DNA of 31,474 nt from Planctomycetales bacterium (GCA_007119795.1 SKOZ01000076.1:1-31474), one strand, 5' to 3'; counted from the stretch's first letter, positions 7,482-15,642 are shown. The notes: generated from the letters alone by a model not told the origin. Program-made: numbers and translations.

Positions 7482-9761
7482 ATGAACCCGGGCAACGTCA
7501 AGCTCATCCTGGCACGCGAAGTCCGCGACCAGCTCCGCGACCGGCGGACGCTGTTCATGATCGCGGTCCTTCCCATCCTCCTCTACCCGCTCTTGGGGAT
7601 GAGCTTCCTGCAGATCGCCCAGTTCATGCAGGAGCGGCCCACGACGGTGCTCGTCGTCGGTGCCCCGGAGCTGGACGACCTGCCGCCCCTCTTCGGCAAC
7701 GAACGCTTCGACCCGGCCCTCTTCGCCGCGGCCGAGGGCTCCGAGCTCCTCCATCTCTCCTTCGAGCCGGCTGGAGGGGACGGCGATGGGGGCCAGGCAG
7801 CCGCCAAGGCCCGGGCCCGCCGCGCCGTCCGGACGCGGGAGTACGATGCCGCGCTGGTCTTCCCGGCCGACTTCGCCGAGCGGCTGGGGAGGTTCCGGGA
7901 GGAGGTCCGCCGCCGCGCGCCTCCGCCCGCGGAGGGCGAAGCAATCGCCGGCGCCGCGGAGGAAACAGGGGCGGCTGCCGATTCCCCCGCCGTCCCCAGC
8001 CCGGAAATCGTCTACAGCACGGCCAGCGAGCGGTCGGGGCTGACGGCGCACCGCCTGGGCGAGGTCCTCCGCCGCTGGACGGAGAAGGTCGGCGAGGCCA
8101 ATCTCTCGGCGGGCGGGTTCCCCGCCGCGGCCGCGCGTCCCTTCGTGGTGCAGCAGGCAGACGTCGCCGAGGAGGCGGGCCGCCAGGGGCTGGTGGTGTG
8201 GGCCAAGATCCTCCCCATCCTCCTGCTCCTCTGGGCGCTGACCGGGGCCTTCTACCCCGCCGTCGACCTCTGCGCCGGCGAGAAGGAGCGGGGAACGCTG
8301 GAGACGCTTCTGAGCAGCCCCGCCGAGCGGAGCGAGATCGTCGTCGGCAAGCTGCTGACGATTATGCTCTTCAGCATGGCCACGGCGGCGCTGAACCTCT
8401 TGAGCATGGGCGTGACCGGGTGGATGGTCTTCCCCCACCTCCCCAACCTGGGACCCCCGCCGCTGCTGGCCGTCGCCTGGCTCTCGCTCTCGCTGCTGCC
8501 GGTGGCAGCGCTTTTCAGCGCCTTGTGCCTGGCGCTGGCGGCCTTCGCCCGCAGCTCCAAGGAGGGCCAGTACTACCTGATGCCGCTGCTGCTGGTCACC
8601 ATGCCCCTGGTGATCCTGCCCATGACCCCGTCGGTGGAGCTCAACGCCGGCAACGCTATCATCCCCGTCACGGGCGTGGTCCTGCTGCTGCGGAGCCTGC
8701 TCGAGGCCGATTACGTCACCGCCTTCACGCACGCCCCCTTGGTGATCGCCGTCACGCTCGGGGGCTGCGTGCTGGCCGTACGGTGGGCGGTGGACCAGTT
8801 CAACCAGGAATCGGTCCTCTTCCGCGAGAGCGAGCGGCTCGACGTGGGGCTGTGGCTGAGGCATCTGGTCCGCGACCGCGGGCCGACGCCCACGGTGGCC
8901 GCGGCGGCAGCCTGCGGAGTGGCGATTCTCGTGGTCCGCTTCTTCATGAGCTTCGCCCTGCCCCCCCCGGAAAACGCCGCGCAGACGGTCAACCTGGTGC
9001 TGGTGACCCAGTTCGTGGTGATCCTCACACCGGCGTTGCTCTTCACGGTGATGCTCACCTCGGACCGGCTGGAGACGTTGCTCCTGAAGCCGCCCAGGTC
9101 GGTGGAAGGGACGGCGGCGGTCCTGCTGGGCACGGGGGCGGCGGCCCTGCTGGCGATTGCCCTCCACCCCAGCGTGAATCTCTTGCAGTGGGTGGTGCTC
9201 TGGCTCTACCCGCTGAGCGAAGAGGCCGCAGCGTCGCTGCAATCGCTCCTGGTCGGCGACGTCCCCCTCTGGCAGCTCTTCGTGGCCATCGCCCTGGTGA
9301 CCCCCATCTGCGAGGAGCTGGCCTTCCGGGGCTTCATTCTCTCCGGATTCCGCCACATGGGCTACAAGTGGCGGGCCATCATCCTTTCGGCGATCTTCTT
9401 CGGTGCCGCCCACGCCATCCTCCAGCAGTCGCTGATCGCCGCCCTGGTCGGCGTGGTCATCGGCTACCTCGCCGTGCAGACGGGGAACCTGCTCCCCTGC
9501 ATCGCCTTCCACGTGGTGCACAACGGTCTGGCGATCCTCTCGACACGACTGAGCAGCGAGGCGGTCGCCGAATGGCCGCTGCTCGAGGCCCTCTACGTCC
9601 CCCTGGCCGACGGCGAAGGCCACGTCTTCCGCCTGCCGGTGGTCGTGGTCTCGATGCTCCTCTCCGCAGCCATCCTCTACGGTTTCAGCCGCCTCCGCTG
9701 GCACATGACCGAGGAGGAGCGCCTCCAGAGGGCCATCGCCCGCGGGCTGGCCGCGCCGTAG
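7482..9761 (+). CDS. NatB-like ABC permease fused to a CPBP intramembrane protease domain
   Basis: This 759-residue membrane protein starts with an ABC-2 type export permease. It has one membrane segment near residues 26-45, a large outside loop to about 235, and then a group of segments with the conserved CAGEKERGTLETLLSSPA motif between the first two. The C-terminal part is a CPBP (CAAX protease and bacteriocin-processing) domain with Glu611-Glu612 and Arg616 in EELAFRG, His644 in FFGAAH and a HVVHN motif with His677 and His680, so the catalytic set looks intact. This fused layout is known in planctomycetes. An AAGGAA ends 11 bases before the ATG. The TAG stop lies inside the BIME-like element at 9758-9803. 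Confidence 0.9.
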   Translation: MNPGNVKLILAREVRDQLRDRRTLFMIAVLPILLYPLLGMSFLQIAQFMQERPTTVLVVGAPELDDLPPLFGNERFDPALFAAAEGSELLHLSFEPAGGDGDGGQAAAKARARRAVRTREYDAALVFPADFAERLGRFREEVRRRAPPPAEGEAIAGAAEETGAAADSPAVPSPEIVYSTASERSGLTAHRLGEVLRRWTEKVGEANLSAGGFPAAAARPFVVQQADVAEEAGRQGLVVWAKILPILLLLWALTGAFYPAVDLCAGEKERGTLETLLSSPAERSEIVVGKLLTIMLFSMATAALNLLSMGVTGWMVFPHLPNLGPPPLLAVAWLSLSLLPVAALFSALCLALAAFARSSKEGQYYLMPLLLVTMPLVILPMTPSVELNAGNAIIPVTGVVLLLRSLLEADYVTAFTHAPLVIAVTLGGCVLAVRWAVDQFNQESVLFRESERLDVGLWLRHLVRDRGPTPTVAAAAACGVAILVVRFFMSFALPPPENAAQTVNLVLVTQFVVILTPALLFTVMLTSDRLETLLLKPPRSVEGTAAVLLGTGAAALLAIALHPSVNLLQWVVLWLYPLSEEAAASLQSLLVGDVPLWQLFVAIALVTPICEELAFRGFILSGFRHMGYKWRAIILSAIFFGAAHAILQQSLIAALVGVVIGYLAVQTGNLLPCIAFHVVHNGLAILSTRLSSEAVAEWPLLEALYVPLADGEGHVFRLPVVVVSMLLSAAILYGFSRLRWHMTEEERLQRAIARGLAAP

Positions 9762-9803
9762 TCCGCGACTCCGTCGCGGCACCGCCACGGAGTGGCGGAC
9801 TAC
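9758..9803. repeat. BIME-like element, copy 1 (two inverted GTAG-headed hairpins)
   Basis: The 46-bp unit reads GTAGT, a perfect hairpin (CCGCGAC, loop TCC, GTCGCGG), CA, a second perfect hairpin (CCGCCAC, loop GGA, GTGGCGG), and ACTAC. Read from the opposite strand, the second half is again GTAGT plus a TCC-loop hairpin, so the unit is two REPs facing each other. The GTAG head is the tetranucleotide known beside REP hairpins recognised by the E. coli RAYT protein. Bases 9759-9761 are also the stop codon of the permease gene. Copies 2 and 3 are identical in every base. Confidence 0.92.
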
Positions 9804-9821
9804 CTGCACAAGGGGGTTGCC

Positions 9822-10478
9822 ATGGGATTCGCGTATTTCGATCCGAAGGGGGAGATGACCATCACGTATCGCCGGCTGCCGCATTGGGAACAGACGGACA
9901 AAACGTACTTCATCACCTTTCGAACCGCCGACTCGATGCCCGAGGAGATCATTGGCCAATGGTGCGAGGAACGCGACGGCTGGCTCCGGCGACACGGTAT
10001 CGAACCCCGCCGCGAAGGCTGGCATATCGCCTTTGAAAGGCTGTCCCCTGCGGTCCGCTACCAGTACCATGCCGAGTTCTCGGAACGCTTCCACCAGTTG
10101 CTCGACGGCGGTCACGGCGAGTGCCCCTTCCGTCGGCCCGAATTGGCCGACATGGTAGCGCGGAGCCTGCTCCACTTCGATGGCCAACGTTACTTCATGG
10201 GCGACTTCGTCGTCATGCCGAATCACGTTCACCTCCTCGTCCAGTTCAGCGGCGCGAAGATGCTCAAGCGGCAGTGCCGTTCTTGGAAGAAATATACGGC
10301 TGGCGAAATCAACAAGAAGTTGGGCCGGCAAGGACATTTCTGGCAGGCAGAAAGCTACGATCACCTCGTACGCAGTCCTGAGGAGTTCTGGCACTATCGG
10401 GAGTACATCGCCGACAACCCAAAGAAGGCTCGCCTTCGCGCAGGAGAATTTCTCTACTACCGTAGTCCAAGAGAGTAG
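9822..10478 (+). CDS. REP-associated tyrosine transposase (RAYT, IS200-like Y1 family)
   Basis: This 218-residue protein has the HUH motif His135-x-His137 in MPNHVHLLV, the likely catalytic Tyr158 in SWKKYTAGEINK, and the RAYT C-terminal pattern GHFWQAESYDHLVR followed by YIADNPKKA. RAYTs cut and join single-stranded DNA at REP hairpins; each genome usually has one or a few, and they tend to be domesticated genes that spread REPs, not themselves. The ATG at 9822 was chosen because AGGGGG precedes it by 6 bases; the earlier open frame begins inside the repeat. Identical BIME-like elements stand 18 bp before the start and across the stop codon (10476-10478). The gene looks intact. Confidence 0.92.
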   Translation: MGFAYFDPKGEMTITYRRLPHWEQTDKTYFITFRTADSMPEEIIGQWCEERDGWLRRHGIEPRREGWHIAFERLSPAVRYQYHAEFSERFHQLLDGGHGECPFRRPELADMVARSLLHFDGQRYFMGDFVVMPNHVHLLVQFSGAKMLKRQCRSWKKYTAGEINKKLGRQGHFWQAESYDHLVRSPEEFWHYREYIADNPKKARLRAGEFLYYRSPRE

Positions 10479-10520
10479 TCCGCGACTCCGTCGCGGCACC
10501 GCCACGGAGTGGCGGACTAC
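10475..10520. repeat. BIME-like element, copy 2
   Basis: This is identical in all 46 bases to copy 1. It begins at the last base of the final Glu codon of the RAYT gene, so its GTAG provides the TAG stop at 10476-10478. It is separated from copy 3 by 109 bp that contain a possible -10 hexamer, TAGAAT, at 10595-10600. Confidence 0.92.
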
Positions 10521-10594
10521 GTGGCACCGTGCGGTAGAACCGTGGCGTTGGCCAGGGAAAGCTTGCACAATCTCACCTACGCGGGAAACAGCGA

Positions 10595-10600
10595 TAGAAT
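10595..10600 (+). promoter_or_regulatory. Possible -10 element between BIME copies 2 and 3
   Basis: The sequence GATAGAAT contains TAGAAT, the same hexamer seen in the strong leftward promoter near the right end of the window. There is no good -35 box at 16-18 bp; TTGCAC lies 26 bp upstream, which is too far. If used, transcription of the amidohydrolase gene would start before BIME copy 3 and place it in the leader. Confidence 0.3.
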
Positions 10601-10629
10601 GGTCGCGGCAGTCGGCCGCCACTTCCCAC

Positions 10630-10675
10630 GTAGTCCGCGACTCCGTCGCGGCACCGCCACGGAGTGGCGGACTAC
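10630..10675. repeat. BIME-like element, copy 3
   Basis: This is identical in all 46 bases to copies 1 and 2, and in the same orientation. It ends 27 bp before the preferred start codon of the amidohydrolase gene, so two stable hairpins may lie in that gene's leader, close to its ribosome site at 10690-10695. Confidence 0.92.
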
Positions 10676-10702
10676 GCGTTGTTGACGCGAAAGGATCCTC
10701 CC

Positions 10703-11926
10703 TTGTCCGCCACGATCCACCTCCGTGCCCGCTACGTATTCCCCGTCGAGGGCGATCCCATCGACTGGGGCGTGGTCTCGATCGAAGGGGGGCGGATCGC
10801 GGCGGTCGGTGCGGGTGCGGCGGGGGGTGAGGTCGAGGATCTGGGCAACGTGGCCCTGCTCCCCGGACTGATCAACGCCCACGCGCATCTCGACCTGGCG
10901 GCACTGCCGCGGCCGATCGGGCCGGCGGGCATCGGCTTTGTCGATTGGCTGCGGGAGGTCATTGCCCTGGGGACGCGTACGGAAGGGACGAGCATCGCCC
11001 ACGGCGCGGCAGAGGCCTTGCAGAGCGGGACGACGCTCCTCGTCGACATCGCGCAGCCGCAGCCCGGCGAGGACCTTCCCGCCAGCGCAGGGGAGCTGCT
11101 TGCTCCGGCCCCCGCCATCCTCTCGCTCCTCGAACTGATCGGTCCTACGGCCGAGCGGGCGCAGGCGGCCATGGAACGGGCCGAAGGATTCCTCTTCGCT
11201 TCCGGCCGGCCGCGCCCGGGTCGCGGACTCGCTCCCCATGCCCCTTACACAGTCCGTCCCGAACTGCTCGACCATACCGTAGGGCTCTGCGCGGCGGCCG
11301 GAGCCACCCTGGCGATGCACCTGGCCGAGTCGGCCGAGGAGATCGAATGGCTCCATGACGGGGGCGGGCCGCTGGCCGATCTCTTGGCGGAGCGCGGGAT
11401 CGATGCCGCGGCGCTGGCGATCGGTCCCCGCCCGCTCGACTATCTGCGGCGGCTTCAGCGCGCCGGCCGGGTACTGGTCGTCCACGGCAACTACCTCGAT
11501 GAAGAGGAGATCGCCTTTCTCGCCGCTCGCGCCGAGCGGATGGCCGTGGTCTGCTGCCCGCGGACCCATGCCCACTTCGGCCACCGCCGCGATCCGCTCG
11601 AAGCCATGCTGGCTGCCGGCGTGGGGGTCGTTCTGGGCAGCGACAGCCGCGCCTCGGCGCCCGAACTGGACATGCTCGCCGAGCTCCGCTTTGCCGCCCG
11701 CCGCCATCCACGGATCGCCCCGCCGCAACTCCTGGCCATGGCCACCCTGGAGGCCGCCCGCGCCCTCGGCCTCGCAGGCCGCCGGGGCAGCATCGTCCCC
11801 GGAAAGCGGGCCGATCTGGTCGCCGTCGAGCTCCCCGCACGTGAAGGCGATCCCCACCAACTCCTGCTCGACGAGAGCTCCGCGGTATGCGGCGTATGGC
11901 TTGGCGGATCGCCCGCGCCGCGCTGA
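10703..11926 (+). CDS. Amidohydrolase, candidate aminodeoxyfutalosine deaminase (MqnX-like)
   Basis: This 407-residue member of the amidohydrolase (TrzA/SsnA-type) deaminases has the metal ligands in place: His60 and His62 in NAHAHLDL, His206 in MHLAES, His261 in VVHGNYL and Asp314 in LGSDSRA, with PHAPYTV at 179-185 and CPRTHAHFGH near 285. The HLAESAEEIEWL and CPRTH-x-x-FGH blocks recall aminodeoxyfutalosine deaminases (MqnX), which turn aminodeoxyfutalosine into futalosine in the pathway served by mqnA and mqnC a few kilobases away. This substrate is inferred; other deaminases of the family are possible. The start is a TTG at 10703, 7 bases after AAAGGA; the longer frame would translate the repeat. 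Confidence 0.8.
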   Translation: MSATIHLRARYVFPVEGDPIDWGVVSIEGGRIAAVGAGAAGGEVEDLGNVALLPGLINAHAHLDLAALPRPIGPAGIGFVDWLREVIALGTRTEGTSIAHGAAEALQSGTTLLVDIAQPQPGEDLPASAGELLAPAPAILSLLELIGPTAERAQAAMERAEGFLFASGRPRPGRGLAPHAPYTVRPELLDHTVGLCAAAGATLAMHLAESAEEIEWLHDGGGPLADLLAERGIDAAALAIGPRPLDYLRRLQRAGRVLVVHGNYLDEEEIAFLAARAERMAVVCCPRTHAHFGHRRDPLEAMLAAGVGVVLGSDSRASAPELDMLAELRFAARRHPRIAPPQLLAMATLEAARALGLAGRRGSIVPGKRADLVAVELPAREGDPHQLLLDESSAVCGVWLGGSPAPR

Positions 11927-11957
11927 AGCCCGATCCGTCCGCTGCGGCCCCGTCGTA

Positions 11958-11983
11958 CACCGGCCGGCAGTCCCCAGCCGGTG
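11958..11983. terminator. Hairpin between convergent genes
   Basis: CACCGGC (11958-11964) pairs perfectly with GCCGGTG (11977-11983) around a 12-base loop, 32 bp after the amidohydrolase stop. There is no T run on either side, so it is at most a weak or factor-dependent stop. The rest of the 228-bp gap before the radical SAM gene shows nothing recognisable. Confidence 0.35.
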
Positions 11984-12154
11984 CGGGCATGGCTATCCCG
12001 CGGAGAAAACGGGATCTGCGTGAAGGGATCGCGATAGCGAAGGAGGCGAACCCCTGGACGTCGGCCACCCGGCCGTTTCCCTGCCGCCGATTGCCGCCAG
12101 CGCGCAGAGGGCCACGGCAGAAAGCCATACATCCCCTGCCGCGGTCCCCGCCGT

Positions 12155-13939
12155 CTAGGAGCCCATTCCGGCAAGCTGCGTGATGGAGCGGCCGTGCTCG
12201 CGGGTGAGGTAGTAGCGGCCCTGGCGGATGGCGATGTGGTCCCAGGGGAGGATCTCCTCCGCAGCGTACTCGCGGTGTACCGTCTCATCCATCCCCACAC
12301 CAGTGGCCTCGAAGGCGGCGTGCCAGAGGTCGTAGCGGGCATGTTCCCGCCAGCCGTCGAGGCGGGCCCCCTTCCGCCAGGCTTCCTCGATCGCCGCGCC
12401 GGTGCGGCGATCTCCCCGGCTGAGGATCCCCTCCAGCAGGCTGCTCTCCACGTCGTGGAGCTTGAGGTCGATGTTGCGGAACTTCCGGCGGCGGCGGAGG
12501 AAGTCGTGTGCCCACTGAAAGTACTCGCGGCTCTGCATGGCGCGAAACTGGTAGGGCGTGTGCGGCTTGGGGACGAAGTTCGACACGCTCGCCACCACGC
12601 GCGGCCAGCGGCCGCGGGCCTCGTGGCCGATGCGGGAGATGATTTCCGCCATCTCGAGGATGCCCTCCAGGTCGGACTCCCGCTCCCCGGGCAGCCCGCA
12701 CATGAAATAGAGCTTCACCCGCTGGAAGCCCTGCTCGAAGGCGGCCCGGCAGCCGTTGAAAAGGTCGTCGTTCTTGATCGGCTTGCCGATCTGGCCCCGC
12801 ATATCGTCCCGCGCGGCTTCGGGGGCGATGGTCATCCCCGAGCGGCGCTCGGTGGTCAGCAGGGCCCCCACGGCCTGGAGCTGTTCGTTGACACGCAGAC
12901 TGGGGATCGAGATGGCCACGTCCATGGGGCGGAAGACCTCGCGCATCCGCACCATGAGCTCGTCGAAGAGGGGATAATCGCTCGTGGAGAGGGAGAGGAG
13001 CGAGATCTCGTTGTAGCCCGTCTTGGCGTACGACTCCAGCGCCGCCTGCACGATGGTTTCCACGTGGCGATAGCGCAGGGGGCGCTTGATGGTCGTCGCC
13101 TGGCAGAAGCGGCACCGCCACGGGCAGCCCCGCATGATCTCGATGGCGATGCGGTCCTGGACGCTCTCGACGAAGGGAACCACCGGGGCCGTGGGGAGCG
13201 GCGTGCCGTCGAGGTCGGCAAGCACCGCGGGGCGGATGAGGGGCGGAACGTCGGGACGCAGGGGCTGCATCCCCACGAATGCCCCGTCGCGATACACCGG
13301 CTCGTGCAGCCGCGGCACGTAGACGTACGGCAGAGAAGCGAGCTGCGCCAGGGCTTCCTCGCGGTTGCCGCAGGCGGCACGCGCCTCGAGCCATCGGTCG
13401 CAGACCGTCGGCAGGCTCTCCTCGCCGTCGCCGACGACGAAAAGGTCGATGAAGCGGGCCATCGGTTCCGGGTTCTGCGCACAGGGGCCGCCGGCGATCA
13501 CCAGCGGGTCGGAGAGCGAACGGTCGGCCGCCCGCAGCGGGATCCGCCCCAGGTCGAGCATCGTGAGCACGTTGCTCGCCCCCAGCTCGTACTGAAGGCT
13601 GAAGCCGACCACGTCGAACTCGCCGAGCGGCGTATACGTCTCCAGGCTCACCAGGGGCAACTCGTGCTCGCGGAGCAGTCGCTCCATATCGGCCAGGGGG
13701 GTGAAGACCCGCTCGCAGGCCCAGCCGTCGCGGCGGTTCATGAGAGCATACAGGACCTGCAGACCGTGGTGGCTCATGCCGATCGCGTACGTATCCGGAA
13801 ACGCCAGGCATACCGTGCCGCTGACGCGGCGGTGGTCCTTGACGACCGAGTTCAGCTCGCCGCCGATGTACTGCCCCGGCGTCTGCACGCGGGGCAGGAT
13901 GGTATGGACGATGCGGTCCTTGAGCGTGGGATATTCCAT
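12155..13939 (-). CDS. B12-binding-type radical SAM protein (TIGR03960-like)
   Basis: The 594-residue protein has a cobalamin-binding-like N-terminal domain (about 40-190, with AFPDTYAIGMSHHGLQVLY and the VIAGGPCAQNPEPM and GDGEE blocks) followed by a radical SAM domain with Cys272, Cys276 and Cys279 in GCPWRCRFCQ. Full-length similarity by eye is to the TIGR03960 family, whose reaction is unknown. In many bacteria a second module with DUF2344 follows or is fused; no such frame is seen here. The ATG at 13939 begins the conserved sequence but its ribosome site is weak. The gene runs toward the amidohydrolase gene and away from the ceramidase-like gene, with about 235 bp of upstream space. Confidence 0.88.
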   Translation of the reverse strand: MEYPTLKDRIVHTILPRVQTPGQYIGGELNSVVKDHRRVSGTVCLAFPDTYAIGMSHHGLQVLYALMNRRDGWACERVFTPLADMERLLREHELPLVSLETYTPLGEFDVVGFSLQYELGASNVLTMLDLGRIPLRAADRSLSDPLVIAGGPCAQNPEPMARFIDLFVVGDGEESLPTVCDRWLEARAACGNREEALAQLASLPYVYVPRLHEPVYRDGAFVGMQPLRPDVPPLIRPAVLADLDGTPLPTAPVVPFVESVQDRIAIEIMRGCPWRCRFCQATTIKRPLRYRHVETIVQAALESYAKTGYNEISLLSLSTSDYPLFDELMVRMREVFRPMDVAISIPSLRVNEQLQAVGALLTTERRSGMTIAPEAARDDMRGQIGKPIKNDDLFNGCRAAFEQGFQRVKLYFMCGLPGERESDLEGILEMAEIISRIGHEARGRWPRVVASVSNFVPKPHTPYQFRAMQSREYFQWAHDFLRRRRKFRNIDLKLHDVESSLLEGILSRGDRRTGAAIEEAWRKGARLDGWREHARYDLWHAAFEATGVGMDETVHREYAAEEILPWDHIAIRQGRYYLTREHGRSITQLAGMGS

Positions 13940-14110
13940 GGGATCGAGCGGCGCAGCCGCTCAGGCGGCCTTGCCGATTTTGCGCTTTGGAGTCGAAATC
14001 AGGCCGAGCCCACCAACACTTGGGGGACGGACAACGGCCGATCCGGTTCATTCTTTCAGGTTCACCCGACATTTTTCAAGGGGGCGGTCGCGTGGCGGCT
14101 GGCGATAGGG

Positions 14111-14116
14111 TAGACT
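14111..14116 (+). promoter_or_regulatory. Possible -10 element before the ceramidase-like gene
   Basis: TAGACT, in the context GATAGGGTAGACTGC, lies 58 bases before the start at 14175. No convincing -35 sequence is present at the usual spacing, so this rests on the hexamer alone. Confidence 0.3.
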
Positions 14117-14174
14117 GCGCGGGGGATTCTGGGAACCGCGTTGCCCTTTTGCCATTGCGGAAGGAGTGTCTCGG

Positions 14175-15551
14175 ATGCGTGCCGCACTTCGACTGGGGCT
14201 AATGGCCGTCTTGGCCTTCACCTGCGTCAGCGGCTGGGCGGAGGAGGCTGCCTGGAAAGCGGGCACGGCGCGGGCCAGGATCACGCCCGAGGAGCCGCTC
14301 TGGCTGGCAGGCTATGCCGCCCGCACGCGTCCCGCCGAGGGGACGATGCACGACCTCTGGGTCAAGGTCCTGGCGCTGGAGGCCGCCGACGGGACACGCG
14401 GGGTGATCGTCACCGCCGATCTCCTCAACTTCACCCGCGAGAATGCCGCGGTGATCTCCGCGGAGCTCGAGCGGGCCTGCGGCCTGAGCCGGGCCCAAGT
14501 AATGCTCACCGCTTCGCACACCCATAGCGGTCCGGTGCTCGACTCGGCGCTGGCCGATATCTACCCGCTCGACGACGAACAGCTCGAGCGGATCGCAGCC
14601 TATACCCGGAGACTCGAGGAGACCGTGATCGCCACCGTGGGCGAAGCCCTGGCGGCCATGGAGCCGGTGTCGCTCTTCAGCGGCGAGGGGAGAAGCGACT
14701 TTGCCGTCAACCGCCGTGCCAATCCCGAGGCCGAGGTGCCCCGGCGGCGCGAAGAGGGTTCGCTGGTCGGGCCGGTCGACCATCGCGTGCCGGTGCTGGC
14801 GGTGCGAGGTGAAGACGGTACCCTCCGCGCCGTCGTCTTCGGCTACGCCTGCCACGCCACCACGCTCGACGGCTACGAGTGGTCGGGCGACTACCCCGGC
14901 TTCGCCCAACTCGCCTTGGAGGAGAAGCATCCTGGGGTCCAGGCGATGTTCCACGCCGGTTGCGCGGCCGACCAGAACCCGATTCCCCGCCGTGACGTCG
15001 AACTCTGCCGGCAGTACGGGGAGAGGCTGGCAGCGGCCGTCGACCGCGTGCTCGCCGAGGGGCTGCGACCCGTCGGAACCGAACTGGAGACCGCCTGGAG
15101 CACGATCCGGCTCGAATTCGGCCGCCAGCCCAGCAAGGAGAGTCTCGAGGCGCTGTCCCAGCGCGAAGACTACATCGGCCGTTGGGCGCGGCGGTTGCTC
15201 GCTGAGATCGAGGCGGGAGAGGAGCTCGCGACCGGCTGCCCCTATCCGGTCCAGGTCTGGCGGCTGGGCGACGAGGTGCTCTGGATCGTCCTCGGCGGCG
15301 AGGTGGTGGTCGACTACGCGCTCCGCTTCGCCGAGGAGTTCGGCCCGGGGACCTGGATCACCGCCTACGCCAACGACGTCATGGCCTACATTCCCTCGCG
15401 GCGGGTGTGGGAGGAGGGGGGCTACGAGGCCGGGGCCTTCTCCGTCTACGGCCTGCCCGCAGAAGCCTGGGAGGAGGACATCGAGTCGCGCGTGGCCGAC
15501 GCCGTCACCCGCCTGGTCGACCAGGTCCGCGCCGCCGAGGCGCCCCGCTGA
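14175..15551 (+). CDS. Secreted neutral/alkaline ceramidase-like protein
   Basis: This 458-residue protein has a signal peptide (residues 1 to about 22, hydrophobic core LGLMAVLAFTCVSG, likely cut after GWA) and the N-terminal domain of neutral/alkaline non-lysosomal ceramidases: AGTARARITPEEPLWLAGY, then HTHSGP (near 117), NRR, and YACHATTL. In true ceramidases these histidines bind zinc and the protein is about 600 residues or more; planctomycetes have many shorter relatives whose substrate is unknown. Amide hydrolysis outside the cytoplasm is the likely chemistry. The ATG at 14175 follows AAGGAG with an 8-base spacer; the upstream GTG at 14166 overlaps that site and is less likely. Confidence 0.85.
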   Translation: MRAALRLGLMAVLAFTCVSGWAEEAAWKAGTARARITPEEPLWLAGYAARTRPAEGTMHDLWVKVLALEAADGTRGVIVTADLLNFTRENAAVISAELERACGLSRAQVMLTASHTHSGPVLDSALADIYPLDDEQLERIAAYTRRLEETVIATVGEALAAMEPVSLFSGEGRSDFAVNRRANPEAEVPRRREEGSLVGPVDHRVPVLAVRGEDGTLRAVVFGYACHATTLDGYEWSGDYPGFAQLALEEKHPGVQAMFHAGCAADQNPIPRRDVELCRQYGERLAAAVDRVLAEGLRPVGTELETAWSTIRLEFGRQPSKESLEALSQREDYIGRWARRLLAEIEAGEELATGCPYPVQVWRLGDEVLWIVLGGEVVVDYALRFAEEFGPGTWITAYANDVMAYIPSRRVWEEGGYEAGAFSVYGLPAEAWEEDIESRVADAVTRLVDQVRAAEAPR

Positions 15552-15616
15552 CCGATCGCAGCTACGCGTGATATCGTGACGGTCCGTTCTGTCGTGATCG
15601 TTTAGGGTATTGCGAA

Positions 15617-15642
15617 CCGCGAATGAACACGAAGAACACGAA
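15617..15642. repeat. Intergenic element with tandem GAACACGAA
   Basis: The nonamer GAACACGAA occurs twice in direct tandem (15625-15633 and 15634-15642), just after CCGCGAAT. Sequences of this type (reading FVFFVFIRG on the other strand) recur between genes in many genomes as far as I recall, but only one copy is visible here. It lies in the 211-bp gap before the Tat-signal gene; a purine-rich run of GGAGGA and AGAAGG words follows to 15730. Confidence 0.4.

Noticed and set aside
7407..10622. Very long open frame (over 1000 codons) on the minus strand
   Set aside because: It is antisense to the permease and RAYT genes, has low-complexity His/Arg/Gln/Glu-rich sequence without family motifs, and crosses the repeats. 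High GC content removes stop codons in this frame.
9758..10675. CRISPR array or IS terminal inverted repeats
   Set aside because: Spacings between the three identical units are unequal (671 and 109 bp), no cas genes are present, and each unit is an internally symmetrical double hairpin beside a RAYT gene, which fits REP/BIME biology better.
12194..14113. Long plus-strand open frame opposite the radical SAM gene
   Set aside because: The minus strand encodes a well-conserved radical SAM protein; this frame is a compositional shadow.
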